Positions 34,442-44,953 of a stretch of 64,000 nt of DNA are shown here, piece by piece (position 1 is the stretch's first letter; every line of letters begins with the position of its first letter). Under the pieces are notes generated by a model. That model searched no databases. It was given only the letters and a program-made list of their open reading frames with translations, and was not told the origin of the DNA. The position numbers and the translations under genes were made by a program. Location: positions 1-64,000 of the forward strand of contig NZ_UHIO01000001.1 in the NCBI RefSeq assembly GCF_900460315.1, in the 5' to 3' direction. This stretch comes from Veillonella criceti. GTDB taxonomy: Bacteria; Bacillota; Negativicutes; Veillonellales; Veillonellaceae.

Positions 34442-35229
34442 CGAGAACTTTAGTAATGGATAAAGGGCGTATTGGCTATCAGACAAGAGCTGTAGGCGAA
34501 GACGTATCATTGCGGTTCGATACACCGGAAATTGTATCAATTATTGGACCAAATGGTTCTGGTAAATCAACGGTATTAAAAACGTTAGGTCGTTTATTAG
34601 AACCGTTAGGTGGCACAGTATATTTAGATGGTAAAGATATTCAAAGGATGAATTCTAAGGCGGTAGCTCGGATTATTTCTATGCTGCCTCAATCAGCACA
34701 GGCGCCGGCGGATATGACAGTGCGTGATCTCGTTTTATGCGGTCGTTTACCGTATCAAAATCCATTCAGTTCTTTGACAGCTGAAGATGTTAAGGCCGTA
34801 CAGACTGCTTTAGAAGAAACGGGACTGGTGGAATTTCAACATCGCCCACTTAAAGATTTATCTGGTGGGGAACGACAACGAGCTTGGTTGGCGATGGCGG
34901 TGGCGCAAGAGCCAGATATTTTATTACTTGATGAGCCGACAACCTTTTTAGATGTGCGTTATCAGTTAGAGTTAATGAAGCTAGTGGTCAAACTCCATGA
35001 AACGCGTGGAATTACAGTTATTATGGTGCTTCATGATTTGAACCATGCCGCTCGTTTTAGTCAACGATTGATTGCGGTAAAACGAGGGCAGGTTGTAGCC
35101 GATGGCCCTGTGACTGAAATTTTTACAGAACCTGTGTTAAGTAATTTGTATGAAGTCGATATGGTATTTACTAAATTACTAATTGATGGCGAAGAACATA
35201 CAATTTGCGTTCCTTATGAAAGTCGTTAA
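34438..35229 (+). CDS. hutD: Heme/iron ABC transporter, ATP-binding protein (HutD-like)
   Basis: 263 residues. Walker A GPNGSGKST, a Q-loop in MLPQSA, the ABC signature LSGGERQR, Walker B ILLLDEPT and the switch His in MVLHDLNHAARF are all present. FepC-type ATPases of this length serve siderophore, heme or B12 importers; the heme assignment comes from the HutW neighbour. It probably ends the tightly overlapping part of the operon. Confidence 0.92.
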   Translation: MTRTLVMDKGRIGYQTRAVGEDVSLRFDTPEIVSIIGPNGSGKSTVLKTLGRLLEPLGGTVYLDGKDIQRMNSKAVARIISMLPQSAQAPADMTVRDLVLCGRLPYQNPFSSLTAEDVKAVQTALEETGLVEFQHRPLKDLSGGERQRAWLAMAVAQEPDILLLDEPTTFLDVRYQLELMKLVVKLHETRGITVIMVLHDLNHAARFSQRLIAVKRGQVVADGPVTEIFTEPVLSNLYEVDMVFTKLLIDGEEHTICVPYESR

Positions 35230-35294
35230 TCTATGAGAGTATTTCATTAGTATTACGTTTTTATATGTTACATAAAGGAATAAAGGAGATTTCT

Positions 35295-35810
35295 ATGAAG
35301 AGTATTGTTATTTATTCATCCCGTACGGGGAATACTAAACAAGTTGCCGAAGCGATTCTCACGGCTTTGCCAGAAGGGACGGCGTGTGTGCCGGTCAATG
35401 AAGCGCCTGCTGACCTTACCGCATATGATATTGTATTTATGGGCTTTTGGGCGGATCAAGGGAATGCGGATAAAGCAGCCCAAGCTGTGTTAAAACGTAT
35501 TGATACAGATAAAGTGGCGTTATTTGCCACGTTGGGCGTACCGCCTATGTTACCACATGCTAAAGAAACCATGGTAGCTGCTACAGGGTTATTGCCTAAA
35601 GGGCAGACTCCTGTTGGTACATTTATGTGTCAAGGGAAAGTAGATCCTAAAGTAATTGAAATGATGTATAAAATGTTCCCTGAAGGACATCCTCATGGTC
35701 GTAGTGCGGAGCGAGATGAACGACATCGCTTAGGGGCAACGCATCCTGATGAAAATGATTTAGCTAATGCAGTGGCTTTTGCGAAAGAGGTAATGGCTAA
35801 TTTAGGGTAA
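35295..35810 (+). CDS. Flavodoxin-family protein, likely partner in heme degradation
   Basis: 171 residues from the ATG at 35295 behind AAAGGAG; the longer frame from 35265 lacks a site. The FMN-phosphate loop SSRTGNTKQVAEAI opens the protein, followed by DIVFMGFWADQGNADKAA and FATLGVPP. The C-terminal part has several His (EGHPHGRSAERDERHRLGATHPDEND). In Fusobacterium a flavodoxin-like protein (HmuF) is encoded with the HutW-type enzyme and acts on heme and anaerobilin. A similar role here is inferred from gene order. Confidence 0.75.
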   Translation: MKSIVIYSSRTGNTKQVAEAILTALPEGTACVPVNEAPADLTAYDIVFMGFWADQGNADKAAQAVLKRIDTDKVALFATLGVPPMLPHAKETMVAATGLLPKGQTPVGTFMCQGKVDPKVIEMMYKMFPEGHPHGRSAERDERHRLGATHPDENDLANAVAFAKEVMANLG

Positions 35811-35891
35811 TTTTGTGTGTTAGTAGTTTTCTTATGGGATAGTATTTACAAGTTTATATAATAATCGCTTCAAAGTTGAAGTTGTAATAGT

Positions 35892-35970
35892 AACTCCTCT
35901 ATGAATGGTAAGTGCCAAATAGGCGACTCAGGGTGGTATAGCTGAGCTTATGATTCGTAGAGGAGTTTTT
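35892..35970 (+). ncRNA. Structured RNA element: 15-bp stem with inner hairpins, ending in a T run
   Basis: AACTCCTCTATGAAT (35892-35906) pairs with ATTCGTAGAGGAGTT (35953-35967; one G-T pair). It encloses 46 bases with two small possible stems (GCC/GGC and CTCAG/CTGAG). Five T follow. This is more elaborate than a plain terminator, and it lies between the flavodoxin gene and the TonB-dependent receptor. A second hairpin (GTTTCATAAGT/ACTTATGAAAC, about 36002-36031) follows. It could be a terminator for the heme operon or an unknown riboswitch-like leader. Confidence 0.5.
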
Positions 35971-36073
35971 GTACAACTAACCATTAGGTATTGGGGTATA
36001 GGTTTCATAAGTGCGTAGTACTTATGAAACTAAGGGTTTAACAATGTGTGAATTTGTGTGAGGAGCAATTATT

Positions 36074-38164
36074 ATGAATTACAAGAATCGGAAACAGCAG
36101 GTATTAAGTGTTTTAGTGTGTACTGCTTTAATGACATCAGGCGTCGTGGGCACTGTGCAAGGGGCAGATGAAACAACCTTGATGACGGAACAAGTGGTGG
36201 TAACGGCATCTAAAAAGGCGGAAACAATTAAAGCCGCTCCACAGGCGGTAGAAGTGATTACGGCAGACGATATGAAACAAATGGGGGCCACTGATTTAGT
36301 ATCGGCGTTGCAGTTAGCAGATAATGTGAGTCTTTCCGAATCCGCTATGACGGGGAATCAAGTGATGATTCGAGGGATGGATACGAAGCATAGCTTAATT
36401 TTGGTAGATGGCAAGCGCATTGCCGGGGAAGATACGGATAGTACCGCTAATGTATATACATTAGGGCGAATGAGTTTAGATACAGTGGAACGAATAGAAA
36501 TTGTTCGTGGGGCTACCAGTTCTTTATATGGTTCTGATGCCATTGGTGGGGTCATTAATATTATTACGAAAGTGCCTGATACAGCAAGTACTACCGTAGG
36601 TTTTAACACAGGGACTCGACAAGTAAATAATTATTATCGCTATAATACTGGTAAAGTAGGCCGTTGGAATGTGACAGCAGGCGCACAGTTTACGAAGGTA
36701 CGGCCGATTAATATTTTTACAGAAACGGTGGCGTCAGCTAATAAAGTAGGGAGTGAAGGGTATAATCGCTACCTATTTGGTAATCGGCAAAATTTTGATG
36801 TAAGTGCTACCTATGATTTTGAAAATGCTAACCAAAATAAACTCCGTTTGGATGCTAATTATTTCAAAGAGCATTTACGCACTGAATTAGCTGATGTACA
36901 AGGCTTAAATCGAGGTATGAAATATGATCAGCAAAAAGATAAAGTGGAGCATTATGATAATGCCGGATATGGTATGGGTGTAACCTATACGGGTAAAACG
37001 GAAAAGAATGATTATATGGTGCGTACCTATTATAATCAATTGAAAAAAGAATATGATATGAAAAATGATGTAGATTTTTCTTTCTTAGGTCGTTTCAGTC
37101 CTATGGCGCAACAAATGATGGAAAAAATGTATCCTAAATCTGACTATGATAAGGCGAAATATTATACATGGGTAACGGAAGCACAAAATACGATGGCTGT
37201 AAATGAGCAACATACGTTAACCTTTGGTGGTGAATATCGTAAAGTGTATTATGCTGGTACACGCCTTGGTGGTCAGGCCGATGCTAAGGGAATCAAAAAT
37301 CAAGAAGCACATACAGTTAATTCATACGCGGGCTTCTTGGAGGATACGTGGCAAGTAAATGACAAATTGATTTTGCAGCCATCTGTTCGTTATGAACATC
37401 ATAATTCTTTTGGGTCTAATGTATCACCCCATATTGGCTTAAATTATAGTATTACGGATACGCTGCGCTTTAAAGCTAATTATGGGCGTGCATTTAAAGC
37501 GCCCACAGTTTCAGAGTTATACATGAATATGTGGCATAGTCCAGGCCCTATCATGGTTAATGTGGTAGGGAATCCTAAGTTAGAGCCGGAGAAGTCAAGA
37601 AACTTTGATGTTTCCTTAGAAGGGGAGTATGGCAATACCTTTGGTAAAATAACGTATTATAATAACAAGGTAAGTAATTTGATTAACTATAATCAATGGA
37701 CAGATTCACAAACACGCATTATTCATGCAGAATATGTAAATGTGAATAAAGCGCAAATTAATGGTGTAGAATTGAGTGTAGGCCACAAATTAAGTGATCG
37801 ATTAACTTTGAAAGGCACCTATAATTACATTAATGCCCAAGATAAAAGTAAAAATACCCGATTGTTAAATCGTCCTAAATCGGTGATGACGATTCAATTA
37901 GTATATGATGACAATAAACCAACGGGGTATAGTGCCATGCTTTGGAATACCTTTACGCATGACTATGCTTATTCAGTTAATAAAGGGCGTGGCAGTAGCT
38001 CGTATGACCTATATTCGTTTAATACGTTGAATGCTTCTGTAACACGTCGTTTTAACTCTGATTTTTCCGCTTTTGTAGCTGTAAATAATATCTTAGATAA
38101 ACAAGTAGCGGATCTTAATATGTATGGTCGTTTATGGCGTGTGGGAGCTGAAATGAAGTTTTAA
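36074..38164 (+). CDS. TonB-dependent outer-membrane receptor, probably for heme
   Basis: 696 residues with a signal peptide (SVLVCTALMTSGVVGTVQGA). A TonB-box-like start TEQVVVTASKKAET precedes the plug domain (VIRG-type segment NQVMIRGMDTKHSLILVDGKR, then SLYGSDAIGGVINIITK). The beta-barrel follows and ends in WRVGAEMKF with a C-terminal Phe. RAFKAPTVSELY and NPKLEPEKSRNFD in the barrel resemble the FRAP and NPNL boxes of heme receptors. With tonB, exbBD, hutBCD and hutW alongside, heme or a heme protein is the best-supported substrate. The barrel's loops are rich in Met and Tyr. Confidence 0.9.
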   Translation: MNYKNRKQQVLSVLVCTALMTSGVVGTVQGADETTLMTEQVVVTASKKAETIKAAPQAVEVITADDMKQMGATDLVSALQLADNVSLSESAMTGNQVMIRGMDTKHSLILVDGKRIAGEDTDSTANVYTLGRMSLDTVERIEIVRGATSSLYGSDAIGGVINIITKVPDTASTTVGFNTGTRQVNNYYRYNTGKVGRWNVTAGAQFTKVRPINIFTETVASANKVGSEGYNRYLFGNRQNFDVSATYDFENANQNKLRLDANYFKEHLRTELADVQGLNRGMKYDQQKDKVEHYDNAGYGMGVTYTGKTEKNDYMVRTYYNQLKKEYDMKNDVDFSFLGRFSPMAQQMMEKMYPKSDYDKAKYYTWVTEAQNTMAVNEQHTLTFGGEYRKVYYAGTRLGGQADAKGIKNQEAHTVNSYAGFLEDTWQVNDKLILQPSVRYEHHNSFGSNVSPHIGLNYSITDTLRFKANYGRAFKAPTVSELYMNMWHSPGPIMVNVVGNPKLEPEKSRNFDVSLEGEYGNTFGKITYYNNKVSNLINYNQWTDSQTRIIHAEYVNVNKAQINGVELSVGHKLSDRLTLKGTYNYINAQDKSKNTRLLNRPKSVMTIQLVYDDNKPTGYSAMLWNTFTHDYAYSVNKGRGSSSYDLYSFNTLNASVTRRFNSDFSAFVAVNNILDKQVADLNMYGRLWRVGAEMKF

Positions 38165-38291
38165 TTAGTAGATATTGAGTATGCAAAAGTAAACATGATA
38201 CGCATCTTGACAGGCTTCCTTTAGACAGGTAAAATATAAAAAGAAGAAACAGAAGGATGGTACGAGAGACCGTTCGTTTCCACAATTTATT

Positions 38292-38402
38292 ACCTTTTAA
38301 GTTAGTCCTGTGAGGCTAGTAAAGGATTATGGTAGGCACTCTGCTTGGAGTGTATCATTATGTCTGCTATAGACCTTTTGCCACAGGCAAAAGGTCTTTT
38401 TT
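38292..38402 (+). promoter_or_regulatory. PyrR-type attenuator of the pyr operon
   Basis: AGTCCTGTGAGGCT at 38304-38317 matches the conserved PyrR-binding loop (AGTCC-GAGAGGCT type), held by CCTTT/AAAGG pairs (38293-38326). A perfect 12-bp terminator AGACCTTTTGCC/GGCAAAAGGTCT (38371-38382 with 38386-38397) and a T run follow, 37 bases before pyrB. In Firmicutes UMP-bound PyrR favours the terminator. pyrR itself is not in this window. Confidence 0.85.
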
Positions 38403-38438
38403 GTTTATACACAGGAATCTCAGTTAAGGAGGCTGACA

Positions 38439-39389
38439 ATGGGAGAAGTAAGTTTAAAAGGCAAGCATTTGCTAGGATTGCAGCATGCCACAAAGGAAGA
38501 AATTGAACTTATATTGCGTGTAGCCAAGAAGATGAAAAAAATCGTATTATCAGACGATAAAAAGCATCCTCTATTGAAAGGCAAATCCATCATTAATTTA
38601 TTTATGGAGAATAGTACGCGTACTCGTAGTTCCTTTGAATTAGCTGGGAAATATTTAGGGGCTGACGTTATTAATATTACCAAAAGTGGTAGCTCCATGG
38701 CCAAAGGGGAAAGCTTCCGCGATACCTTATTAACGGTATCTTACATGGGAACTGACGCGATTGTAATGCGTCATAGTGCGGAAGGGTCGCCTTTATATGC
38801 TACTAAAGTTGTGGATCCTATCATTATTAATGCTGGTGATGGTGCTCATGAACACCCAACCCAAGCATTACTTGATATGTATTCTATTATTGAACGCAAA
38901 GGTTCGTTAGAAGGATTGAAAATCGTAATTGCTGGCGATATTATGCACAGTCGTGTAGCTCGCAGTGATATTTATGGTTTCACCAAAATGGGAGCTGATG
39001 TACATTTAGTAGGGCCTCGTACCTTACTGTATCCTGAATTAGCGAAGATGGGCGTTACGATTCACCACGATGTGCGTGAAGCGGTAAAAGATGCCGATGT
39101 AGTTAACGTACTTCGCATCCAATTAGAACGTATTAATTCTGCTTTATATCCAACAAATCGTGAATATGCACGTATCTTTGGAATCAATAAAAATGTATTG
39201 TCTTTAGCAAAAGATGACGTAATGGTTATGCATCCAGGTCCTATGAATCGCGGCCTTGAAATTGCTCATGATGTAGCATACAGTGATGAATCAGCTATTC
39301 AAGAACAGGTACGCAATGGCGTAGCTATCCGTATGGCTGTATTATACTTGACGATTGTAGGAGGTGACGGCAGTGAACTTGCTGATTAA
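38439..39389 (+). CDS. pyrB: Aspartate carbamoyltransferase, catalytic subunit
   Basis: 316 residues with an AAGGAGG site. The carbamoyl-phosphate loop STRTR is at residues 59-63; GDGAHEHPTQALLDMYSI and MHPGPMNRG are further signatures. It joins carbamoyl phosphate to aspartate in pyrimidine synthesis. No pyrI regulatory subunit follows; pyrC comes next and overlaps by 17 bases. Expression should be set by the attenuator upstream. Confidence 0.96.
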   Translation: MGEVSLKGKHLLGLQHATKEEIELILRVAKKMKKIVLSDDKKHPLLKGKSIINLFMENSTRTRSSFELAGKYLGADVINITKSGSSMAKGESFRDTLLTVSYMGTDAIVMRHSAEGSPLYATKVVDPIIINAGDGAHEHPTQALLDMYSIIERKGSLEGLKIVIAGDIMHSRVARSDIYGFTKMGADVHLVGPRTLLYPELAKMGVTIHHDVREAVKDADVVNVLRIQLERINSALYPTNREYARIFGINKNVLSLAKDDVMVMHPGPMNRGLEIAHDVAYSDESAIQEQVRNGVAIRMAVLYLTIVGGDGSELAD

Positions 39390-40662
39390 AGGTGGAACCG
39401 TAGTAAATCCAAAAAAACAACAACATGAAGTAGCCGATATTTTGGTGAAAGAAGGTAAGATTGCTGCTATTGGTCAAAATTTGAGTGCTGATGGAGCCGA
39501 AGTCTATGATGCGACGGGCCTTATTGTAACGCCAGGTCTTATTGATATGCATACGCATTTACGCGAACCCGGTCAAGAAGCCAAAGAAGACTTTTATAGT
39601 GGTACACAAGCAGCCGCTGCTGGTGGTTTTACACGCATTGCTACGATGGCCAATACAAAGCCAGTAGTTGATAATGCGGCTTTAGTTCGTGGTCTTCAAA
39701 AACAGGCTGAACTCACTGGGATTGTAAAAGTTGAATTTATTGGCGCTGTCAGCAAAGGCTTAGAAGGCAAAGAACTAGCTGAAATGGGTGACATGGCGGA
39801 AGCAGGTGTAGTGGGCTTTTCTGATGATGGTCACTATGTAGAAAGTGCTGCTTTCATGCGCCGTGCGTTAGAATACTCTAGCATGTTTAACAAACCGGTT
39901 ATTGACCATGCTGAAGAGGTAAGTTTGACACATGAAGGTCATATGCATGAAGGCTTTGTAGCTTATGAAATGGGCGTTAAAGGTCGTCCGGCAGTAGCCG
40001 AAGATATGGCCGTAGCTCGTGATTTATTGCTTGCTGATATGACTGGTGGTCACATCCACATTGCTCATGTAAGCAGTAAAGATACGGTTGACCAGATTCG
40101 GGCTGCTAAAGCGAAAGGGATTAACGTAACTTGTGAAGTAACGGCACAGCATTTATCCTTTACTGATGAATACTTGCGTGAATATAATCCTGCTTTTAAG
40201 ATGGCACCTCCTATTCGTTCGGAAGAGCATCGTCAAGCTCTTTTAGCAGGTGTTAAAGATGGTACGATTGATGCGATTATTACTGACCATGCACCACATG
40301 CAGAAGAAGAAAAAGATGTAGAATTTTGCTGTGCACCAAATGGTTTTAGTGGTCTTGAAACATCGTTGGCCGCTGTATTGACACATACATATAAAACAGG
40401 CATTTTAAGCCTTGATGAAATTGTAACTCTCATGAGCGTTCGTCCAGCTGAAATTATGGGCGTAGAAGCGGGCGTTTTAGAAGTAGGTAAACCAGCTGAT
40501 ATTACTGTATTTAGTACCGATGAAGAGTGGACGGTAGACCGCAATCTATTCTATACTAAAGGTAAGACGAGTCCGTTTGATGGTATGACATTAACGGGCA
40601 AAGCTAAATTGACTGTAGTAGATGGCGAAGTTGTAATGAAAGAGGGAGTTGTGACTCAGTGA
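39373..40662 (+). CDS. pyrC: Dihydroorotase
   Basis: 429 residues from the GTG at 39373, eight bases after AGGAGGT; a GTG at 39364 is too close to the site. The metal motif DMHTHLREPG, the Lys-containing and His segments KPVIDHAEE and GGHIHIAHVSSKDTV, and ITDHAPHAEEEK are present. These mark a class I dihydroorotase, which closes carbamoyl aspartate to dihydroorotate. The start lies inside the end of pyrB and the stop overlaps carA. Confidence 0.95.
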   Translation: MNLLIKGGTVVNPKKQQHEVADILVKEGKIAAIGQNLSADGAEVYDATGLIVTPGLIDMHTHLREPGQEAKEDFYSGTQAAAAGGFTRIATMANTKPVVDNAALVRGLQKQAELTGIVKVEFIGAVSKGLEGKELAEMGDMAEAGVVGFSDDGHYVESAAFMRRALEYSSMFNKPVIDHAEEVSLTHEGHMHEGFVAYEMGVKGRPAVAEDMAVARDLLLADMTGGHIHIAHVSSKDTVDQIRAAKAKGINVTCEVTAQHLSFTDEYLREYNPAFKMAPPIRSEEHRQALLAGVKDGTIDAIITDHAPHAEEEKDVEFCCAPNGFSGLETSLAAVLTHTYKTGILSLDEIVTLMSVRPAEIMGVEAGVLEVGKPADITVFSTDEEWTVDRNLFYTKGKTSPFDGMTLTGKAKLTVVDGEVVMKEGVVTQ

Positions 40663-41729
40663 AAGGCAAATTAGTATTACAAGACGGTTCCGTGTATGAA
40701 GGCAAACTCCTTGGGGGCGCGCCTATTCTCGGCGAAGTTGTATTTAATACCGGTATGACCGGCTATCAAGAAATTTTAACTGATCCATCCTATGCTGATC
40801 AGATTATTACGCTAACGTATCCATTAATTGGTAACTATGGGGTGTATCGCGATATTGCGCAAGCACCAAAACCATATTGCCGTGGCATGATTGTAGGAGA
40901 ACTTTGTACGTTCCCAAGCAATTGGCAAAATGAAGGCTTATTTGAGGAATATTTGCGTGCTTATGGTATCCCTTGTTTGTATGATGTGGATACTCGAGCT
41001 ATTACGCGTAACATTCGTAATCATGGGGTTATGAAAGGGGTTATTTGTTCTGTAGATACACCGCAAGAACGTATTGATGCCTTATTACAACAAGACTTAC
41101 CAACTGACCAAGTTATGCAAGTAACCACGAAATGGCAAGGCTATCGTGGTAGTGAAAATGCAGAGTTTCACGTAGCTGTATATGACTTTGGGGTAAAAGA
41201 AAGCATTTTAAAATCCCTAGAAGCTTGTGGTTGTCGTTTAACGATTTTCCCAGCAGATACGAAAGCAGAAACTGTGTTGGCTGAAAATCCAGATGGCATT
41301 TTCTTATCCAATGGACCGGGCGATCCACAAGATTTACAATTTGCTGTAGCAGAAGTTAAAAAATTGCTCGATAAAAAACCAATCTTTGGTATCTGTATGG
41401 GCCATCAAGTATTATCACTAGCTTATGGTGGCTCCACCTATAAATTACGTTTTGGTCATCGTGGTTCTAATCATCCAGTAAAAGATTTAGCGACCGGACG
41501 TGTGTACATTACATCACAAAACCATGGGTATGCTGTGGATGAAACTAGTTTAGCTAATGCAGATGTGACCATTACGCATCGCAGTGTGAATGATAATACG
41601 GTAGAAGGGATGAAGCATAATAGCTTACCTATTATGTCGGTACAGTATCATCCAGAAGCTTCGCCAGGACCAACTGACAATCTCTACTTATTTGACCAAT
41701 TCAAAGCATTAATGAAAGCACATAAATAG
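40659..41729 (+). CDS. carA: Carbamoyl-phosphate synthase, small (glutaminase) subunit
   Basis: 356 residues from the GTG at 40659 that overlaps the pyrC stop (GTGA). The class I amidotransferase triad is visible: the nucleophile Cys in FGICMGHQVL, and the His and Glu in YHPEASPGP. The N-terminal domain has NTGMTGYQEILTDPSYADQI. It supplies ammonia to the large subunit. Also called pyrAA in Firmicutes; its location inside the pyr operon suggests the pyrimidine-specific enzyme. Confidence 0.95.
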   Translation: MKGKLVLQDGSVYEGKLLGGAPILGEVVFNTGMTGYQEILTDPSYADQIITLTYPLIGNYGVYRDIAQAPKPYCRGMIVGELCTFPSNWQNEGLFEEYLRAYGIPCLYDVDTRAITRNIRNHGVMKGVICSVDTPQERIDALLQQDLPTDQVMQVTTKWQGYRGSENAEFHVAVYDFGVKESILKSLEACGCRLTIFPADTKAETVLAENPDGIFLSNGPGDPQDLQFAVAEVKKLLDKKPIFGICMGHQVLSLAYGGSTYKLRFGHRGSNHPVKDLATGRVYITSQNHGYAVDETSLANADVTITHRSVNDNTVEGMKHNSLPIMSVQYHPEASPGPTDNLYLFDQFKALMKAHK

Positions 41730-41742
41730 AAAGGGCTGACCA

Positions 41743-44700
41743 ATGACAATGGACAAGAAAAAAATACTCGTTATCGGATCGGGCCCGATTATTATCGGCC
41801 AGGCAGCGGAATTTGACTATGCAGGTACTCAGGCTTGCCGTTCCCTTCGTGAAGAGGGGTATGAAGTAGTATTGGTAAACTCCAATCCTGCTACGATTAT
41901 GACAGACCGTGACATTGCGGACCGTGTTTATATTGAGCCTATTAGTTTAGAATTTGTAACGGAAGTTATCCGTAAAGAACGCCCGTATGGGTTATTGGCT
42001 ACCTTAGGTGGTCAGGTAGGCCTTAATATGGCGGTAGAACTTTCTGAAGCAGGGGTTCTTGAAAAATATGATGTAAAACTATTAGGTACCACTTTAGCGG
42101 CGATTAAACAGGCAGAAGACCGTGAGCTTTTCAAAGAAGCGATGGAACGCATTAATCAGCCAGTGCCTGAAAGTGATATTTTCAGTGATGTAGATGAAGC
42201 GGTGGCATTTGCTAATCGCATTGGGTATCCAATCATTATCCGCCCAGCGTATACCTTAGGTGGTACTGGCGGCGGTATTGCTACCAACGAAGAAGAAATG
42301 TACATGATTGCTCTTCGCGGTATTAAATTGAGCCCCATTCACCAGATTTTGGTAGAACGCTCTGTAGCTGGTTGGAAAGAAGTAGAATATGAAGTAATGC
42401 GTGATAGTGCGGATAACTGCATTATCGTATGTAATATGGAAAACATCGACCCTGTTGGGGTTCATACCGGTGATTCTATCGTTGTGGCACCAAGCCAAAC
42501 GTTGAACGATATTCAATATCAAATGCTTCGTACGGCTTCGGTAGATATTATTCGTTATCTTGAAATCGAAGGGGGCTGTAACGTACAGTACGCCTTAGAT
42601 CCATATAGCAATCAATACTATGTAATTGAAGTTAATCCGCGTGTGTCTCGTTCCTCCGCATTGGCTTCTAAAGCAACAGGGTATCCAATTGCTAAAGTGG
42701 CAGCCAAAGTTGCTTTAGGAATGACCTTAGATAGCATTACTAATGCCGTTACAGGTGAAACAAAAGCTTGCTTTGAACCATCTCTTGACTATGTGGTAAC
42801 AAAATTCCCACGTTGGCCATTTGAAAAATTCAATTTAGCTGACCGTACACTTGGCACACAAATGAAAGCAACCGGCGAAGTTATGGCCATTGACCGTACA
42901 CTCGAAGGGTCTTTGTTAAAAGCGATTCGCTCTTTAGAAATTGGCTTAGATCATATCGAGCTTAAGAAAATTGCCCATGAAACACCAGAACAATTGATTG
43001 AACGCCTTCGTTTAGTTGATGATGAACGTATTTATGTAGTAGCGCAAGCCCTTCGTGCGGGCATCAGTGTGGAAAAAATCCACTATATTACAAAGATTGA
43101 TATGTTCTTTATCAATAAGATTAAAAATATCGTAACGCTTGAAAATAAATTAGCTAGTGAAGGCATTACCGAAGATAATCTTCGCACCGCTAAACGCTAT
43201 AGCATGCCAGATAAGGTGATTGCTCGCTATGCTAAGGTAAGTGCTGACGATGTATTAGCTAAACGTCAGGAATTAAATATGTTCCCAACATACAAATATG
43301 TAGATACTTGTGCGGCAGAATTTGAAGCACATACACCTTACTACTATAGCGCCTATGCTACCGAAGATGAAGTTGTGCCACGTGGCGATAATAGTGTTAT
43401 CGTTCTTGGTTCTGGCCCAATTCGTATCGGTCAAGGGGTCGAATTCGACTACTGTTCCGTACATTCTTCTTGGGCTCTTCGTAAAGCAGGTAAGCAATCC
43501 ATTATTATTAATAATAATCCGGAAACAGTAAGTACGGACTTTGATACATCGGATAGCTTATACTTTGAGCCATTAACGGTAGAAGACGTAATGGAAGTTA
43601 TCCGCAAGGAAAATCCAATCGGTGTTATTGCTCAGTTTGGTGGTCAAACGGCTATCAATTTAGCCGGCCCATTGGCTGAACGAGGTGTTAAAATTCTTGG
43701 CACTTCAGTAGATAGCATTGATATGGCGGAAGACCGTGAACGCTTTGATGAACTGTTAGCAGAGCTTGGTATCCCTCGTCCAGTAGGGGCATTAGTAACA
43801 AGTCATGAAGAAGCTTTACAAGCAGCGGCTCGTTTATCCTATCCACTTATCGTACGCCCATCCTATGTATTAGGTGGTCGTGCTATGGAAATTGTGTACA
43901 ATGACCAAGAGCTTGATGTGTATATGAAAGAAGCGGTAGTGGCTTCTAAAGATCATCCTGTATTGATTGACCGTTACATGGTAGGTATGGAAGTTGAAGT
44001 TGATGCGATTGCGGATGGGGAAGATGTATGTATCCCTGGTATTATGGAACAAATCGAACGTGCTGGTGTTCACTCTGGTGACTCCATTGCCGTATATCCA
44101 GCGCAACACTTATCCCAAGAAATTACGGATCAAATTGTAGATTATACGCAACGTATTGCTCGTGGTCTTAATGTAAAAGGGATTGTCAATATCCAGTACA
44201 TCGTAGCTAATGGTGAACTTAATGTAATCGAAGTTAACCCTCGTTCTAGCCGTACCGTGCCGTTTATTAGTAAAGTAACGGGTATTAACATGATTGAATA
44301 CGCAACGCGTATTGCTCTTGGTGAAACGATTAAATCTACGGGTTTACCAACTGGTTTAGTGCCAGCTAAAGATTATGTAGCAGTGAAAGCACCAGTATTC
44401 TCCTTCTCCAAAATGGGACTTGTTGAAATTGCCTTGGGCCCTGAAATGAAGTCCACTGGTGAAGTTATGGGGATTGGTCGCACGTATTCCGAAGCCTTAT
44501 TTAAGGCAATTCATGGGGCTAACATGCGTATTCCTGAAAAAGGTCATATCCTTATGACGGTGGCTGACCGTGATAAAGAAGAAGCGGCTCGTTTGGCCAA
44601 AGGTTTTATCGACCTTGGTTATCATATCCAAGCTACTGGCGGTACCGGTAAATACTTTGAAGAACATGGCATTCCTTGCGTGATTGTTAATAAAATTCAC

Positions 44701-44946
44701 GAAGGGGCTGACAACTGTGCGGATTTGATTCGTCAAGGCAAAGTAGACTTGATGTTAAATACATTAACCTATGGTAAACGTCCTGAACGTGAAGGCTTCC
44801 AGCTTCGTCGTTTAGCTGTTGAAATGGGTACGCCTTGTTTGACATCCTTAGATACAGCTCGTGAAGTATTGCGTGTAGTAGCTGGTCGCGCTAATGAAGA
44901 AATTAAGATTGACGTAGAAGCGTTACAAGATTTTGAGATGGAGTGA
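41743..44946 (+). CDS. carB: Carbamoyl-phosphate synthase, large subunit
   Basis: 1067 residues, the normal length. Two homologous ATP-grasp halves are visible: the first with [24 protein letters not shown], the second with [24 protein letters not shown] near residue 557. Each has an ATP-binding core ([13 protein letters not shown] and [13 protein letters not shown]). The C-terminal MGS-like domain (about residues 930-1067) includes [13 protein letters not shown], the usual allosteric site for UMP and similar effectors. It makes carbamoyl phosphate from bicarbonate, ATP and ammonia. No lesion is seen. Confidence 0.96.
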   Translation: MTMDKKKILVIGSGPIIIGQAAEFDYAGTQACRSLREEGYEVVLVNSNPATIMTDRDIADRVYIEPISLEFVTEVIRKERPYGLLATLGGQVGLNMAVELSEAGVLEKYDVKLLGTTLAAIKQAEDRELFKEAMERINQPVPESDIFSDVDEAVAFANRIGYPIIIRPAYTLGGTGGGIATNEEEMYMIALRGIKLSPIHQILVERSVAGWKEVEYEVMRDSADNCIIVCNMENIDPVGVHTGDSIVVAPSQTLNDIQYQMLRTASVDIIRYLEIEGGCNVQYALDPYSNQYYVIEVNPRVSRSSALASKATGYPIAKVAAKVALGMTLDSITNAVTGETKACFEPSLDYVVTKFPRWPFEKFNLADRTLGTQMKATGEVMAIDRTLEGSLLKAIRSLEIGLDHIELKKIAHETPEQLIERLRLVDDERIYVVAQALRAGISVEKIHYITKIDMFFINKIKNIVTLENKLASEGITEDNLRTAKRYSMPDKVIARYAKVSADDVLAKRQELNMFPTYKYVDTCAAEFEAHTPYYYSAYATEDEVVPRGDNSVIVLGSGPIRIGQGVEFDYCSVHSSWALRKAGKQSIIINNNPETVSTDFDTSDSLYFEPLTVEDVMEVIRKENPIGVIAQFGGQTAINLAGPLAERGVKILGTSVDSIDMAEDRERFDELLAELGIPRPVGALVTSHEEALQAAARLSYPLIVRPSYVLGGRAMEIVYNDQELDVYMKEAVVASKDHPVLIDRYMVGMEVEVDAIADGEDVCIPGIMEQIERAGVHSGDSIAVYPAQHLSQEITDQIVDYTQRIARGLNVKGIVNIQYIVANGELNVIEVNPRSSRTVPFISKVTGINMIEYATRIALGETIKSTGLPTGLVPAKDYVAVKAPVFSFSKMGLVEIALGPEMKSTGEVMGIGRTYSEALFKAIHGANMRIPEKGHILMTVADRDKEEAARLAKGFIDLGYHIQATGGTGKYFEEHGIPCVIVNKIHEGADNCADLIRQGKVDLMLNTLTYGKRPEREGFQLRRLAVEMGTPCLTSLDTAREVLRVVAGRANEEIKIDVEALQDFEME

Positions 44947-44953
44947 TAGACGC

